DNA from: DASYHS01 sp035998295
GTDB taxonomy: Bacteria > Pseudomonadota > Alphaproteobacteria > Azospirillales > Azospirillaceae
Length of the DNA stretch: 7,417 bases
NCBI RefSeq assembly: GCF_035998295.1
Contig: NZ_DASYHS010000042.1
Span: forward strand, 1-7,417
Reading direction: 5' to 3'
A model generated the notes under the pieces. It made no database searches, was not told the origin of the DNA, and was given only the letters and a program-made list of their open reading frames with translations. Positions 6,203 to 7,417 of this stretch are shown here, piece after piece. The position numbers and the translations under genes are program-made. Numbering within the stretch: position 1 is the first letter of the stretch; every line of letters begins with the position of its first letter.

Positions 6203-6204
6203 TA
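6203..6204. repeat. TA target site at left end of IS630-family element
   Basis: IS630/Tc1/mariner elements insert at TA and duplicate it. TA at 6203-6204 directly precedes the left inverted repeat. The window ends one base after the right repeat and that base (7417) is T, as expected for the second TA copy. Confidence 0.8.
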
Positions 6205-6216
6205 GTGGTGCATCCG
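6205..6216 (+). repeat. left terminal inverted repeat of the IS630-family element
   Basis: GTGGTGCATCCG, a perfect 12-bp match to the reverse complement of the right end; scattered matches continue inward for about 15 more bases. Confidence 0.9.
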
Positions 6217-6286
6217 GCAAATCGTCAGAGATTGTTGTGTCCCGGCGCTGTTGAGGGGGTATGCGCATGTGCTTGGGAGCAGCGTC

Positions 6287-7404
6287 ATGGTTGTTCGGCT
6301 TCGGGAACTGAGTGATCACGAGCGGGGGGAAGTGCAGCGGATCGCCCGCTCTTACACATTAGGCGCCGGACTGGTCCGGCGGGCACAGATCATCGTCCAC
6401 GCCCTGAACGGCCTGACGGCGGAGACGATCGCGACGCGGATGGAGCTGTGCGGCAACACGGTGCGCCACTGGCTGACCCGCTTCAACGCACGCGGCCTGG
6501 ATGGGCTGCACGAGGATGTTCGGTGTGGGCGACCACCGACCTATTCGGCCGAGCAGCGCAGCGCCGTCATCTCCGCTGCCCTGACCCGGCCGTCCGAGTT
6601 GGGCCTGCCGTTTGCGTCCTGGACCTTGGACCGCTTGGTCGCCTATCTGAGCGAGCAGGGCATCGCCATGCGCCGCTCGCGCGTCAGCGAGATCTTCATC
6701 CGCGAAGGGCTGCGCTGGCGCCAGGACGAGACTTGGTTCGGCGCGCGGGTCGATCCTGACTTCGCCAAAAAAAGGGGGCGATCGAGCAGCTCTACACGGC
6801 GCCGCCAGCGGGCAGCGTAGTCGTCTGCCTGGATGAGATGGGACCCCAGAAGGCCACGAGCCATCCGGGCCGGCAACTCGTCCGACCGGCCGCTCCGAAG
6901 GCCGGACGGGCCAAGCAGGAGATCGACTACGGCCGGCGCGATGTTGCCGGCTATGTCTTCGGCGCCTTCCAGCCAGCCACCGGCGCAGCCTTCACGCAGT
7001 GCTACGACCGCCGCACCACAACCAACTGGGTTGATTTCCTGAGTGCGGTCGAAGCCTGGATCGCCCCGGCGAAGGAGCGCGTCTTCGCCGTGATCGATAA
7101 CCTCAACACCCACAGCGCGCCGGACGTGCTGCTGTTCAGCCTGCTGCATCCGCGCTGGGAATTCGTCTTCCAGCCCAAGTATGCCGCCTATCTGAACCTC
7201 ATCGAGCCCTGGTGGAAGATCCTGCGCTCTCTGGCGCTGAAGGGCCGCCGCTTCGAGACCTGGGCCGAGATCGCGCAGGCCGTCGAACGGGCGACCGCCT
7301 ACTGGAACCAGCACAAGCATCCCTTCATCTGGGGCCGACGGCGACGACATCGCGCCCCGCGCCGTCTCGGCGTCGCTGCTGCCCCAACTCTCTCAAGGAC
7401 TTAG
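6287..7404 (+). CDS. IS630-family DDE transposase, split in two frames (-1 shift at A7)
   Basis: Cut-and-paste transposase of the IS630/Tc1/mariner superfamily. The first frame (6287-6820) holds the N-terminal DNA-binding part: a helix-turn-helix around GLTAETIATRMELCGNTVRHWLTRF (residues 42-66, given in two pieces: GLTAETIATRM and CGNTVRHWLTRF), then GRPP and a second winged-helix-like region with SRVSEIFIREGLRWR. The second frame (open 6760-7404) holds the DDE_3 nuclease. Its first Asp is in CLDEMGP (codon 6832), its second in VIDNLNTH (codon 7096) and its Glu in NLIEPWW (codon 7204), with 35 residues between the last two. A -1 shift at the A7 run joins them as DFAKKKGAIEQLY, the usual family continuity. 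I chose the ATG at 6287 because GGGAG (6275-6279) lies 7 nt upstream; a TTG at 6251 is less likely. All catalytic residues are intact. Whether it is programmed frameshifting, transcriptional slippage, a mutation or a sequencing error cannot be told here. Confidence 0.88.
6767..6778 (+). other. A7G5 candidate frameshift site in the transposase gene
   Basis: Seven A followed by five G. In the first frame it reads GCC-AAA-AAA-AGG-GGG; re-reading one A enters the second frame as AAG-GGG-GCG-ATC. The shift must occur between the upstream stop of the second frame (TGA 6757-6759) and the stop of the first (TAG 6818-6820), and this run is the only slippery stretch in that 60-bp window. No strong downstream stimulatory hairpin was evident to me. 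Confidence 0.6.
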
Positions 7405-7416
7405 CGGATGCACCAC
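7405..7416 (-). repeat. right terminal inverted repeat of the IS630-family element
   Basis: CGGATGCACCAC, the exact reverse complement of the left end, starting immediately after the transposase stop codon. Confidence 0.9.
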
Positions 7417-7417
7417 T

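Larger units (their letters stand above)
6205..7416 (+). mobile_element. IS630-family insertion sequence, complete, 1212 bp
   Basis: Both ends are visible: GTGGTGCATCCG at 6205-6216 and its exact reverse complement CGGATGCACCAC at 7405-7416, flanked by TA on the left and by T at the window's last base on the right. Length, TA target and the DDE transposase inside all fit IS630. An 82-bp leader precedes the transposase start and the transposase stop codon (7402-7404) touches the right repeat, leaving no spare DNA. The element carries no passenger gene. Terminal repeats are identical over 12 bp and weaker beyond, about 27 bp in all if one gap is allowed. Transposition ability depends on whether the two-frame transposase is expressed as a fusion. 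Confidence 0.93.

Overview
This is a GC-rich bacterial window, most likely from an alphaproteobacterium. The guess rests on base composition, a DusA-type tRNA-dihydrouridine synthase (typical of Proteobacteria) and the style of the IS630-family element; no rRNA or lineage-specific marker is present to confirm it.

Left part (1-3651), which looks like ordinary chromosome: dusA runs rightward, cut at its 5' end by the window edge. It converges, with only 6 bp between stop codons, on a leftward two-gene unit. That unit is an iron-dependent oxidase-like protein of the heme-oxygenase fold superfamily (2599-3651), followed 45 bp downstream by an LctP-type lactate/glycolate permease (1003-2553). Two hairpins mark this part. 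One is built around the two facing stop codons of dusA and the permease, and the other is an 8-bp stem between the oxidase and permease genes.

Middle (3652-4068): about 417 bp without a convincing gene. It holds a possible decayed reading frame and an AT-rich patch that is the likely promoter area of the next operon.

Centre (4069-6132), which looks accessory: three co-directional genes in a tight cassette. They encode a membrane-anchored small P-loop GTPase, a protein with a single C-terminal membrane segment, and a soluble 255-residue protein that I do not recognise. The GTPase and the tail-anchored protein are 4 bp apart; the third gene follows after 71 bp. No metabolic partner is present. 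This cassette is the best candidate here for an undescribed system: a membrane GTPase switch with a tail-anchored partner and a soluble third component.

Right part (6203-7417): a structurally complete 1212-bp IS630-family insertion sequence with matched terminal inverted repeats and a TA target site. Its transposase is split between two frames that meet at an A7G5 run, consistent with -1 frameshifting or with a single-base indel. The element sits 12 bp beyond a 12-bp hairpin that follows the three-gene cassette.
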